Source: Treponemataceae bacterium (lineage in GTDB: Bacteria; Spirochaetota; Spirochaetia; Treponematales; Treponemataceae). From it: a DNA stretch of 33,523 nucleotides. Every line of letters starts with the position of its first letter. Positions within the stretch are counted from its first letter, which is position 1. The translations under genes and the position numbers were made by a program. The stretch spans positions 1 to 33,523 of the forward strand of contig JAKSTS010000007.1 of NCBI GenBank assembly GCA_024402455.1. The letters are read 5' to 3'. Shown here one piece after another: positions 24,512-32,261 of the stretch. Below the pieces are notes generated by a model. The model saw nothing but the letters and a program-made list of their open reading frames with translations, did not search any database and was not told the DNA's origin.

Positions 24512-25201
24512 TCAGCCGATTGTGGTTCCAATAAACGGTTCGTCATTCAAAATATTCTGAATATTCTGAATGTTTTTGCCGCCGGCACAAATTACCTTAA
24601 TGCCTGCAGCTTCAGCTCTTTTGCTTGCAATTGGATCGAACGGGCAGTTTTTGCCTGGAACCCATTCATCTCCGACCATTTTTCTAAAATCTGCCCAGCT
24701 TATTGTATCAAGAGGTTTTGCATCAGGATTTTTTCTTGGATCGTCTGTATAAACCTTTTCTATATTAGAAAGATTTACAACAGTTTTTGCACCGAATCTT
24801 TCTGCAAGATAAACTGCATCTGTGTCAGTTGAAAAACCTGGTTTCCAGCCGGCTGCAACAAGAACCTGCCCAGAAAAATCACTGCACTGCGTAGGATCAT
24901 AAACAACCGGTTCATTGCACAAATCTGCAAAAATTGCACGCAAAAGCTGTGCATTTAAGCGTGTTGCCATAATGCCAATCCAGTCAGCTTCATCTGCCTT
25001 TGCAGATTTATCTTCATTTACAGATTTATACGCATTTTGATAGGCACGTGCAGGACCGCCGCCACCAACAACAAGAATCAATTTTCTTTCTGCATTTTTG
25101 CCAAGCCAGGTTCTTACAAGTGCTGCAAATTCTTTCAAGAATTCAGAATCCGGTTTGTCTGGTGCTACAATTGAACCGCCCACAGATAAAACTTTTACCA
25201 T
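24512..25201 (-). CDS. pyrH: UMP kinase, archaeal-type
   Basis: Amino-acid-kinase-fold enzyme (229 aa) that makes UDP from UMP. Start set at ATG 25201 (MVKVLSVGGSIVAPD), behind GGGAGG. The sequence follows the archaeal PyrH pattern rather than the E. coli one: SVGGSIVAPDKPDSEF, VVGGGGPARAYQNA, ADWIGIMATRLNAQLL, WKPGFSTDTDAVYLAE, NIEKVYTDDPRKNPDAKPL, FDPIASKRAEAAGIKV and the ending IGTTIG. Nucleotide and UMP contact residues appear intact. It has its own terminator and is separated from the TrpB2 gene by nearly 300 bp. A general amino-acid kinase is a less likely reading. Confidence 0.9.
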   Translation of the reverse strand: MVKVLSVGGSIVAPDKPDSEFLKEFAALVRTWLGKNAERKLILVVGGGGPARAYQNAYKSVNEDKSAKADEADWIGIMATRLNAQLLRAIFADLCNEPVVYDPTQCSDFSGQVLVAAGWKPGFSTDTDAVYLAERFGAKTVVNLSNIEKVYTDDPRKNPDAKPLDTISWADFRKMVGDEWVPGKNCPFDPIASKRAEAAGIKVICAGGKNIQNIQNILNDEPFIGTTIG

Positions 25202-25333
25202 AAAATGCCTCCCGTAAAAAACAATCAATATTTTTGTCTTTTATATTAAAATTAAAAATCAACCTAACATATTTTGAAAACTCAAAAAAAACAAAAAGGC
25301 ATCTAAACAATACTGCACAAATCAAACAGAAAA

Positions 25334-27043
25334 TCAGTAAACACCAACAACATTTGGCATTGTCCAAAATGATGAATATCTAGTTACTTTTTCAGAGCTT
25401 TCTTCCCAAATTGATTGAAGTGCATATGTTTTTGGCTGATGAACAATTTTGCTGTATGCAATCGTCGGTCTAAGTTTATTGAAATCTCTTGAGAATGTTA
25501 CATGCTGGGCATCAAGATTGCCAAAATAAAATTCCTTGACATTAGATGTTTTTGCAAAGCGTTCAAACGGAAGCCCTGCCCCCAAAGATACATCAACCGG
25601 AACCCAGCCAAAAGATTCAACATAAAATTCACACCACCAGTGCGGCTGAACAGAAGAATTTGCATCAACAATTATGCCGGCACATGGTCTTGCAATAACA
25701 TTGCAGGCAAGCAGCAGACCGTTATAAAGCATTGCAAAATCATAAGCATCACCTTTTTTTGTTTCAAGCAAATCTGTTATAGGTGCATCAGGCGACCTTA
25801 ATTCCGGCAGCACAGAAAAATTATTTATCATGTAATTGTAAATAAGACGTGCTTTTGTATATGGATTTGTGTATTTTCCAATTATTGATTTTGCAAGCGA
25901 AACCAGTTTTTCGTCCGTTGAAAGCCCCGGAACCAGTTCGGAATATGAAGCCATCGCCAGCTGATGTGCTTTTGAAAGCAAAACTTTTTGTGAATAAGGT
26001 TTTACAAGCGTTTCTTTTATATCTGTTGAAACCGCGTATGTTGAAACTACAAAAGTATGGTCAATATTTATATTTGCAGTTGGAAGCTGTTCAGCTGTTT
26101 TTGAAGTCTCAATCGAAGCATTTATCTCTGCACCGTCAAGCTGATGAACAATCGTACCGGCCAGTTCTTCAATTGAAGGCTGTCTGCTGCAAGAAGAAAG
26201 TTCAACACTTGGCTGAGAAGCAAAAACAAGAGGTTTTGGCACTCGCAAAAAAATCAGACCGTCATTGTCTGTAACAATTTCACGCAGTTCAATAGAAGTT
26301 TCAAGAACAAATGTACGTTTTTCCAAAAAGTTTTTTTTGCCGACAGCGCTTTGCAGCTCGAATGGATAATTATTGCTTTCACCCTTTTCGGTCTCAACAA
26401 AAATGCTGCCAGTCAAAGCACCATCTGGAACACGAACCCTTATAAGTTCGTCGCTCCAATATTCATAATCTTCGCTGTCACAGCAAATCTGCTCAGACTC
26501 TGCATCTTTTGATGAAAAAAACACTTTTGAATTGTTCCGCATAAGTCCGAAGTTTTTGCCATGAATTGAAAGCAAGCCACCGACACTCTGATTTTTTTCT
26601 TCGATGCTGTAAATTGCAGGAACAGAAGTTGCAGGATCTGTTATTACACGCACAGGAACAGCAGTCTTGTTTGTAAATATCTTTGGTTCACTTCTGCCGC
26701 CTTGCGTTACAACATAAACAAGCCCGTCCCTGATATTTGCAGGAAGTGTTATCTGTATTTTACGGTCAGTCCATTCAATGCAATTTGAAGCAGTAATGCG
26801 AAGACCACCTATTTCAACAAAACTGTCTGTCTGTTCATTTCCAAAATATGAACCATATATGGATAGAACATCGCCAGGATTGCCAACTTTTGGATCAATA
26901 ACTGTTATTTGAGGAACCCGTATTTTGTTTGTTGAAATAATAACCATTAAAAAAAGCAGCACTCCAAGTACTGACACTAAGAGCACTGCTCGTAATAATG
27001 GATATTTTCGAATGAGATAAGAAAAAGTGTTTTTATTACTCAA
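25334..27043 (-). CDS. Membrane-anchored IPT/TIG and transglutaminase-fold protein lacking the catalytic Cys
   Basis: Third gene of the σ24 operon, 569 aa. One N-terminal membrane anchor (LLRAVLLVSVLGVLLFLMVII, about residues 17-37) leaves the rest in the periplasm. Two IPT/TIG Ig-like domains follow (PQITVIDPKVGNPGDVLSIYG; PAIYSIEEKNQSVGGLLSIHG). Residues ~395-490 are a transglutaminase-like core, LETKKGDAYDFAMLYNGLLLACNVIARP...HWWCEFYVESFGWVPVDVSLG. The His468 and Asp484 of the triad are in place, but the usual nucleophile Cys (GDC) is Ala433. A non-enzymatic binding or sensing role is therefore likely. Start is TTG 27043, overlapping the anti-sigma stop by four bases (TTGA), so translation is coupled. 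Confidence 0.85.
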   Translation of the reverse strand: MSNKNTFSYLIRKYPLLRAVLLVSVLGVLLFLMVIISTNKIRVPQITVIDPKVGNPGDVLSIYGSYFGNEQTDSFVEIGGLRITASNCIEWTDRKIQITLPANIRDGLVYVVTQGGRSEPKIFTNKTAVPVRVITDPATSVPAIYSIEEKNQSVGGLLSIHGKNFGLMRNNSKVFFSSKDAESEQICCDSEDYEYWSDELIRVRVPDGALTGSIFVETEKGESNNYPFELQSAVGKKNFLEKRTFVLETSIELREIVTDNDGLIFLRVPKPLVFASQPSVELSSCSRQPSIEELAGTIVHQLDGAEINASIETSKTAEQLPTANINIDHTFVVSTYAVSTDIKETLVKPYSQKVLLSKAHQLAMASYSELVPGLSTDEKLVSLAKSIIGKYTNPYTKARLIYNYMINNFSVLPELRSPDAPITDLLETKKGDAYDFAMLYNGLLLACNVIARPCAGIIVDANSSVQPHWWCEFYVESFGWVPVDVSLGAGLPFERFAKTSNVKEFYFGNLDAQHVTFSRDFNKLRPTIAYSKIVHQPKTYALQSIWEESSEKVTRYSSFWTMPNVVGVY

Positions 27044-27714
27044 CGATAAAAATCCACAGTTGGATATATCGAATCCTGCTGTTTTTCAGAATCAATCAAA
27101 GGAAGTTCTGATACATCCGTAAGTTTAATATTCATTGGCATAGAATTTGAACTAGAAAATTCCGGCTTAAAAATGTCAACCTGTGTAAGGTTAGAAACAT
27201 GCATTGAAACCGGCTGAACTGTTGCTGCAGAACGGTTTACATCAGCAACCTGAAAAGCAGAAATGTTTACATTCTGATCAGCAGCAATTCCTGTTTTATC
27301 GATAAGCTCGATAGATGAAGTTACAGGAAGAAGAGCAACATCATTAAAATGTTCTTTTACCTGTGAACGGATATTTGCAGCCGGCATAATTACAGCTGCA
27401 AGGAATGCAGCAGCGGCAGCATAAGGAATAAATTTTCTTACAAAATCAGAAGAAGCACCAGTTGTTTTTGCAGCAACTTTCTTGTAGCGAAGTCTAGACT
27501 GCAAACGTGCATAACTTGCATCAAGTTCTTCTTTGTCAAGATTCAATGCAGCAGAATCAGCAGCGAAAACATCGCGCACAGCTTGAAGACGTTCAACATG
27601 AGCTTTGCAGTCAGCACAATTCTCTGCATGCATTTTAAGCTCATCATACCATGGGTTAGCAATCTCTCCATCAAGGAAAGCTGAATAAAGCTCCATATCA
27701 GGGCAAGTAGACAT
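27040..27714 (-). CDS. Anti-sigma factor with zinc-binding (ZAS/zf-HC2) domain
   Basis: Membrane-spanning partner of the σ24 factor encoded just upstream. The N-terminal cytosolic domain has the ZAS signature H29-x3-C33-x2-C36 (HAENCADC), with Cys4 nearby as a possible extra ligand. A single hydrophobic segment (FIPYAAAAAFLAAVIMPAA, about residues 90-110) crosses the inner membrane, leaving ~110 periplasmic residues of no recognised family. It overlaps the sigma gene by 17 bp and has its own GGAG six bases before the ATG. Release of sigma by periplasmic proteolysis or by a change at the zinc site is expected for the family. The 224-aa length is normal. Confidence 0.9.
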   Translation of the reverse strand: MSTCPDMELYSAFLDGEIANPWYDELKMHAENCADCKAHVERLQAVRDVFAADSAALNLDKEELDASYARLQSRLRYKKVAAKTTGASSDFVRKFIPYAAAAAFLAAVIMPAANIRSQVKEHFNDVALLPVTSSIELIDKTGIAADQNVNISAFQVADVNRSAATVQPVSMHVSNLTQVDIFKPEFSSSNSMPMNIKLTDVSELPLIDSEKQQDSIYPTVDFYR

Positions 27715-28258
27715 CCTCTTCTCCTATTAACTTGGATAATTGTTCACGTGCTCTAAAAACACGTACTTTTACATTTCCTTCAGTGATTCCCAGAACACGA
27801 CCAATTTCTTTGTAGTTCAGTTCTGCATACTCACGCAAAACAAGAACCATTTTCAAGTTCTGCGGAAGTTTTTCAAGTGCAGCCAAAACACGTTTCTGGG
27901 CATCATTCTTCAAGTATTCGGTTTCGCCCGAATCAACTTGACGACGGTCTTCGTGAAGTGCCTTTTCGTAAGCACGACGCTCTCGACCTTTTCGCTTCGC
28001 ATAATTAAGCGAAGCATTTTTAACAACGCGAATCAGCCAGTATTTGGCATCATCAATTGACGGAAACTCCAGTTCTTTCTCATGCATTTTTATCAGAGAA
28101 TCATGAACTAAGTCTTCCGCAGCCTCTTCATCGCCAACAACACGATAAGCAACCTTGAAGAGCACCTGCATCGTTGCATCATATATTTTTTTGAAGTCTG
28201 CTTCATTTCCGGCACGAATCACTGTCCTTTCTGAATCAGGCTTTCTATCATTAAACAA
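27698..28258 (-). CDS. rpoE: ECF sigma factor, σ24/RpoE type
   Basis: A 186-aa extracytoplasmic-function sigma factor. Region 2 is evident (FKKIYDATMQVLFKVAYRVVGDEEAAEDLVHDSLIKMHE...WLIRVVKNASLNYAKRKGRERR), with the DLVHDSL core that touches RNA polymerase. Region 4 (LPQNLKMVLVLREYAELNYKEIGRVLGITEGNVKVRVFRAREQLSKL) binds the -35 element. Start is TTG 28258, five bases after GGGGGC; no better start with family sequence lies further in. Its anti-sigma factor overlaps downstream. The gene order with cysS and murB resembles what I recall of T. pallidum TP0090-TP0092. Autoregulation is usual, but I could not find a convincing GGAAC-type -35 in the AT-rich upstream region. Confidence 0.94.
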   Translation of the reverse strand: MFNDRKPDSERTVIRAGNEADFKKIYDATMQVLFKVAYRVVGDEEAAEDLVHDSLIKMHEKELEFPSIDDAKYWLIRVVKNASLNYAKRKGRERRAYEKALHEDRRQVDSGETEYLKNDAQKRVLAALEKLPQNLKMVLVLREYAELNYKEIGRVLGITEGNVKVRVFRAREQLSKLIGEEDVYLP

Positions 28259-28417
28259 AGGTTGCCCCCATTCGTTACAAACATTTTAAGTTTTTTTTAA
28301 TCTTTATTTAAGAATTCTCAGCATTCATTAAACTTTCCATAAAGGATTGTTCTGCAAATAATTCCACATTTTTATCGGCATTTTAAATACATAACTTTCA
28401 AAAAAATTAATGAGAAG

Positions 28418-28455
28418 CTCTAAAAAAACTAATTTACTGATTTTTAGAGATGTCC
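28418..28455 (+). repeat. 38-nt dispersed intergenic repeat, copy 1
   Basis: Starts CTCTAAAAAA and ends TTTTTAGAGATGTCC; CTCTAAAAA and TTTTTAGAG pair as a 9-bp stem around 14 nt. It resembles 31986-32023 in length, order and the shared core CTGATTT-TAGAGA. Confidence 0.6.
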
Positions 28456-28726
28456 GCAAATATGCATGTAGAATTCTTAAAAATCTTAACAGAAAATTGC
28501 TTAAAACTTTGTTTTATCAAATCAACTTTAAGACCTTTTTGGTTATTCCGTTTAAAGAATCCTATAAAAGAAGGTTTCAAGATTCAAAAGGTTACGGAAT
28601 TCATAGATTTTTAAGAATCTTAAGGGAATATTAATCTTAACCTGCAAAAGATTTTTGCATACAACCGACGCCTCACTGCAGGGCGTTATTTTTCATTTAA
28701 ACAGATACGAAACATTCCGCACAAAT

Positions 28727-28765
28727 AAAAAACAGGCTTCTGCAGAAATTACAGAAACCTGTTTT
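28727..28765 (-). terminator. Rho-independent terminator after cysS
   Basis: Arms AAAACAGG and CCTGTTTT plus, past one mismatch, TTCTG/CAGAA. On the minus strand the stem is followed by TTTATTTG after a T-rich arm, about 85 bp beyond the cysS stop. Confidence 0.65.
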
Positions 28766-28849
28766 ATCAATTTTATAATTCAAAGAACCTGCATTAAAAC
28801 CGCACAGATAAATGCAGATATTAAATTTCAGCAGGTACCAAAAAAGCGT

Positions 28850-30466
28850 TTATTTTCGCTTCCATGTCGGACCGTTTGGAGTATCAATAATTTCAATTCC
28901 ACGGGCAGCAAGGTCATTACGAATTTGGTCTGCTTTGGCAAAATCTTTTGCTTTTTTTGCTTCTGTTCTTGCCTGAACCAGTGCTGTAATTTCTGCTGCT
29001 TCAGGGTCATTTGCAAGTGCTTCCTGTGCTTTTTTTGCTTCTTCTTTCTGCTTTTCAATAAAGCCAAATGCGCTTTCAAGCAGACTCAAAGAAAGCACCT
29101 GGTCCATTTTCCAGATGTTTGCAAGATTTGAAGCTGAATCATGATTTACTTTTGAACTTACTTCCTGATTCAATGCAGCCAAAGCTTTCGGCGTATTCAA
29201 ATCGTTTTCAAGTGCTTCTGCAAACTGAGCCAATGAACGCTTTTCATCTTCGGTGCGTTCAACTTCTGGTGCAAAATATTTTGGCAGAACGGTACTAAAA
29301 TTTTCTTTTGTAAGTTCAACCGCACCAAATGCCGGCACTTTTTCCCACAATTTTTTAGAATTTGCATCAACAATAAGTTTTGCAATCTTTTCAATAAGGG
29401 CAGCACGGCCAGACTTTGCACTTTCCAATGCTTCAAGGCTGAACACAAGCTGTTTGCGGTAATGACCGCCAAGCAGGAAAAATCTGTAATCAAGAGGCTC
29501 AATTCCTTTGTCTTTGAGTGAATAACCTTTTTCTTTAGGAAGTTCAGCCTGCAAAGTGATAAAATGTCCTTTCGATTTTGACATTTTTCCACCTTCAATT
29601 ACGAGGAATTCGTTATGAAGCCAGTAATTTACCCATGGATTTTTGGTACCGTCAGCATTAAAAGCTTCTTCTTTAGAAAAACTTCCTTCGCTTTGAGCAA
29701 TTTCATTTGTATGATGAACCGGAATATGGTCAATTCCACCAGTATGAATGTCAAAATGCTTTCCAAGATATTTCATGCTCATTGCAGAACATTCAATATG
29801 CCAGCCTGGATAACCTCTTCCCCACGGGCTGTCCCATGTCATGGCCTGATTTTCAAATTTAGATTTTGTAAACCATAAAACAAAGTCATTCGGGTTGCGT
29901 TTATTTTCATCAATTACACTTACAGCTCTTTTTCCGGCACCTGCTTTCAGTTCGTCAAGATTCAAATTTGCAAGTTTTCCGTAATCTGGATAAGTTGAAA
30001 TGTCAAAATAAAGGTTTCCGTCAGCCATGTAAGTGTGACCGTTCTCAACAAGCTTCTGGATAAGTGCAATCATTTCATTAATATGTTCAGTCGCCTTGCA
30101 TTCAACATCAGGGCGGCGGATATTCAAAGCATCAATGTCTTTATGGAAAGCATCTGTATAAAACTGTGCAACTTCAAGAACACTCTGATGACGCTCTTCT
30201 GCCGTTTTTACCATTTTATCTTCACCGTCATCAGCATCACCTGTCAAATGTCCAACATCAGTAATGTTCATAACGTGATTAACTTCATACCCCAAAAAGG
30301 AAAGCGTTTTGTCGAGTATGTCCAAGAAAACATAAGCACGCAAATTTCCAATATGAGCATAATTGTAAACCGTAGGTCCACAGCCATAAAAACCGACTTT
30401 ACCAGCCGTAATCGGCTTGAATTCCTGCATTCTGCGTCCCATTGTGTTATAAAGTCTTAAGGCCAT
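28850..30466 (-). CDS. cysS: Cysteinyl-tRNA synthetase
   Basis: Class Ia aminoacyl-tRNA synthetase (538 aa). The HIGH motif is in PTVYNYAHIGNLRAYVF; KMSKS is in EGGKMSKSKGHFI. Zinc ligands are visible in FYGCGPTVY, GWHIECSAMSM and the HTGGIDHIPVHHTNEIAQSEG region. The C-terminal DALR-type helical domain follows (FSLEALESAKSGRAALIEKIAKL). It is about 75 residues longer than the E. coli enzyme, mostly through an Ala/Glu/Lys-rich region and a C-terminal tail ending FAKADQIRNDLAARGIEIIDTPNGPTW, itself the conserved end of CysS. Start ATG 30466 follows AGGAG. It is divergent from murB across 141 bp. Confidence 0.97.
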   Translation of the reverse strand: MALRLYNTMGRRMQEFKPITAGKVGFYGCGPTVYNYAHIGNLRAYVFLDILDKTLSFLGYEVNHVMNITDVGHLTGDADDGEDKMVKTAEERHQSVLEVAQFYTDAFHKDIDALNIRRPDVECKATEHINEMIALIQKLVENGHTYMADGNLYFDISTYPDYGKLANLNLDELKAGAGKRAVSVIDENKRNPNDFVLWFTKSKFENQAMTWDSPWGRGYPGWHIECSAMSMKYLGKHFDIHTGGIDHIPVHHTNEIAQSEGSFSKEEAFNADGTKNPWVNYWLHNEFLVIEGGKMSKSKGHFITLQAELPKEKGYSLKDKGIEPLDYRFFLLGGHYRKQLVFSLEALESAKSGRAALIEKIAKLIVDANSKKLWEKVPAFGAVELTKENFSTVLPKYFAPEVERTEDEKRSLAQFAEALENDLNTPKALAALNQEVSSKVNHDSASNLANIWKMDQVLSLSLLESAFGFIEKQKEEAKKAQEALANDPEAAEITALVQARTEAKKAKDFAKADQIRNDLAARGIEIIDTPNGPTWKRK

Positions 30467-30607
30467 AAAAAACTCCTATTAAAAATCGCTGCTGAACTAA
30501 AAAATGAACAATTCAAAAAATCTGAAAACCAAAATACATTCAAACGGGTTGAATCTTGTTCATAATTTGTTCATTATATCCATAACATACATCAAATATG
30601 GAAAATT

Positions 30608-31537
30608 ATGAATACTTTACGGAAATTAACAGAAAATTTCAACACGAATATTATGGTTCGCTTTGATGAACCGATGGCCGGACACACAACTTTTAAAGTC
30701 GGCGGAAAAGCTGATGCATTTTTTGAACCGGCCAGTACAGAAGAACTTAAAACACTTATTGAATTTTTAAAAACGAACGGGCAGCAGTTTTTTGTTTTTG
30801 GCGGCGGTTCAAACCTTGTTGTAAGCGACGACGGCATAGAAGGCGCCGTTATCTGCACAAGAAAAATGAACAACATTTCGCTTATGCAAAACACAGACGG
30901 TCTTTATTTGAATTGTGCAGCAGGCACGCTCATGGACGAAATTGCAGAATTCTGTGAAAAAAACAGCATAAGCGGACTTGAAACTTTTTCAGGACTTCCG
31001 GGTACAATAGGCGGTGCTGTTTTTATGAACGCACGCTGCTATGAACATTCAATTTCTGACGTGCTTAAAAGCGCCGTTTATTTTGACGAAGACACAAGAA
31101 CAATTCAGTCATATGAATTTAACGAAGCAGACTGGGCCTATAAAAAATCGCCTTTTCAAAACAGAAAGGCTATAATTTTAGAAGCCCAGTTAAAATGTGC
31201 AGCCGGCGAAAAAGAACAGATAAAAGCATTAAATGCACATTATGTTGAAGACCGGAAAGAAAAAGGTCATTTTAAATTTCCATCTGCCGGCAGCGTCTTT
31301 AAAAACAACCACGATTTTGGAAGTCCTTCCGGCAAAATCATTGACCAGGCAGGTCTGCGCGGTTTTAGCATCGGCGGTGCACAGATTGCCCCATGGCACG
31401 GCAATTTCATCATAAACACAGGAAACGCCACAGCAGAAGACATTCACAACCTTGTCATTCATGTAACCAATGAAGTAAAAAGACAGACAGGTTTTGTGCT
31501 TGAACCAGAAATAATTTTTGTAGGCAGAAATTTCTGA
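30608..31537 (+). CDS. murB: UDP-N-acetylenolpyruvoylglucosamine reductase
   Basis: FAD enzyme (309 aa) that reduces UDP-GlcNAc-enolpyruvate to UDP-MurNAc in peptidoglycan synthesis. FAD-binding motifs are FVFGGGSNLVVSDDGIEGAVI and GLPGTIGGAVFMNARCY; the catalytic proton donor Ser lies in FPSAGSVFKN; the C-terminus QIAPWHGNFIINTGNATAEDI ends in the final catalytic Glu of LEPEIIFVG. The overall form, lacking the extra YxxxxxF domain, is type II MurB. The start ATG 30608 has only a weak TGGA in front. No terminator was seen after it. Confidence 0.96.
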   Translation: MNTLRKLTENFNTNIMVRFDEPMAGHTTFKVGGKADAFFEPASTEELKTLIEFLKTNGQQFFVFGGGSNLVVSDDGIEGAVICTRKMNNISLMQNTDGLYLNCAAGTLMDEIAEFCEKNSISGLETFSGLPGTIGGAVFMNARCYEHSISDVLKSAVYFDEDTRTIQSYEFNEADWAYKKSPFQNRKAIILEAQLKCAAGEKEQIKALNAHYVEDRKEKGHFKFPSAGSVFKNNHDFGSPSGKIIDQAGLRGFSIGGAQIAPWHGNFIINTGNATAEDIHNLVIHVTNEVKRQTGFVLEPEIIFVGRNF

Positions 31538-32208
31538 CATAAAGGCATAAAACAAAAGCCGTTCAGAGAACAGCATATATTGTCCTCAAAAAAATTATCT
31601 GCTGCAAGATTTAATGTTTAATTATGAGTTTAAATGCTGGAACACCAGTACTCAAGGCAGTGAAAAAAATGACAGAAATAACTTTTTGCAATGCAAAATT
31701 TATTATATGAGAATCTCTAAAATCTAAATTTTTCAAATCTGCCATAGATTTCTTAACTTTTAAATTGTTATATTTCAATAATTTAGAAGCAAAGCAAAAA
31801 ATCTGATTTTTATTTTTTTATAATTGCCAAAATTTTTTCATATAGCCTTTTACAGCAAAGTATTATATTCTCTAAATGAAATTCCAAATTGCAGTTTTCA
31901 AAGTAAAGCCAGAAAGTGCAATATTTTAAACCGCTTTATTTCAACGGCTTAATTTTTGCTTATTCTGCATAGGCAGGCGTTTTTTCTCTAAAAAATGCAA
32001 TTTTGCTGATTTCTAGAGACGCCATTAATAAAAGAAGATGGATCTTACAGTGTTTTTTCTTTTAAAGATAATCTTGAAAGAAAAAATGCCGAAAAACGTA
32101 ATGAAATATTTCGAGTATTTTTTGTACTAATCATTTCGTGAATTTGTGTTATTCTGCACCTGTTACAGGAACAAGTTCTTCAATATATCCGAGATGACAC
32201 AAAGTTCA
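31538..32208. other. Long AT-rich intergenic region
   Basis: About 670 bp from murB to the next promoter, with no frame of 60 or more codons and no RNA gene that I recognise. It contains a copy of the 38-nt dispersed repeat (31986-32023). An undetected small RNA is possible but nothing specific supports it. Confidence 0.5.
31986..32023 (+). repeat. 38-nt dispersed intergenic repeat, copy 2
   Basis: Starts CTCTAAAAAA and ends TTTCTAGAGACGCC. CTCTA/TAGAG and the outer GGCGT (31976-31980)/ACGCC (32019-32023) can pair around it. Same orientation as copy 1 at 28418-28455, roughly four fifths identical when aligned by eye. Confidence 0.6.
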
Positions 32209-32238
32209 TTGACAATGCTCGACATTAACTCTTATACT
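32209..32238 (+). promoter_or_regulatory. σ70-type promoter of the cyclic-nucleotide-binding protein gene
   Basis: TTGACA (32209-32214), 18-bp spacer, TATACT (32233-32238). Transcription would start at about 32245, giving a ~17-nt leader that carries the Shine-Dalgarno GAGAGGG (32247-32253), eight bases before the TTG start. Confidence 0.75.
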
Positions 32239-32261
32239 TTACCTTTGAGAGGGACACGGGG

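Larger units (their letters stand above)
28259..28849. other. AT-rich intergenic region between the σ24 gene and cysS
   Basis: About 590 bp. It must contain the σ24 operon promoter (not identified), one copy of a 38-nt dispersed repeat (28418-28455), several short AAGAATCTTAA-like palindromes, and the cysS terminator. A 74-codon plus-strand frame (28410-28634) starts inside the repeat, is Lys/Arg/Phe/Leu-rich as expected of random AT-rich DNA, and has no Shine-Dalgarno; I do not call it. Confidence 0.55.

Noticed and set aside
28410..28634. 74-codon plus-strand frame in the σ24-cysS gap
   Set aside because: No Shine-Dalgarno, starts inside a dispersed repeat, composition is that of translated AT-rich DNA, and no family look.
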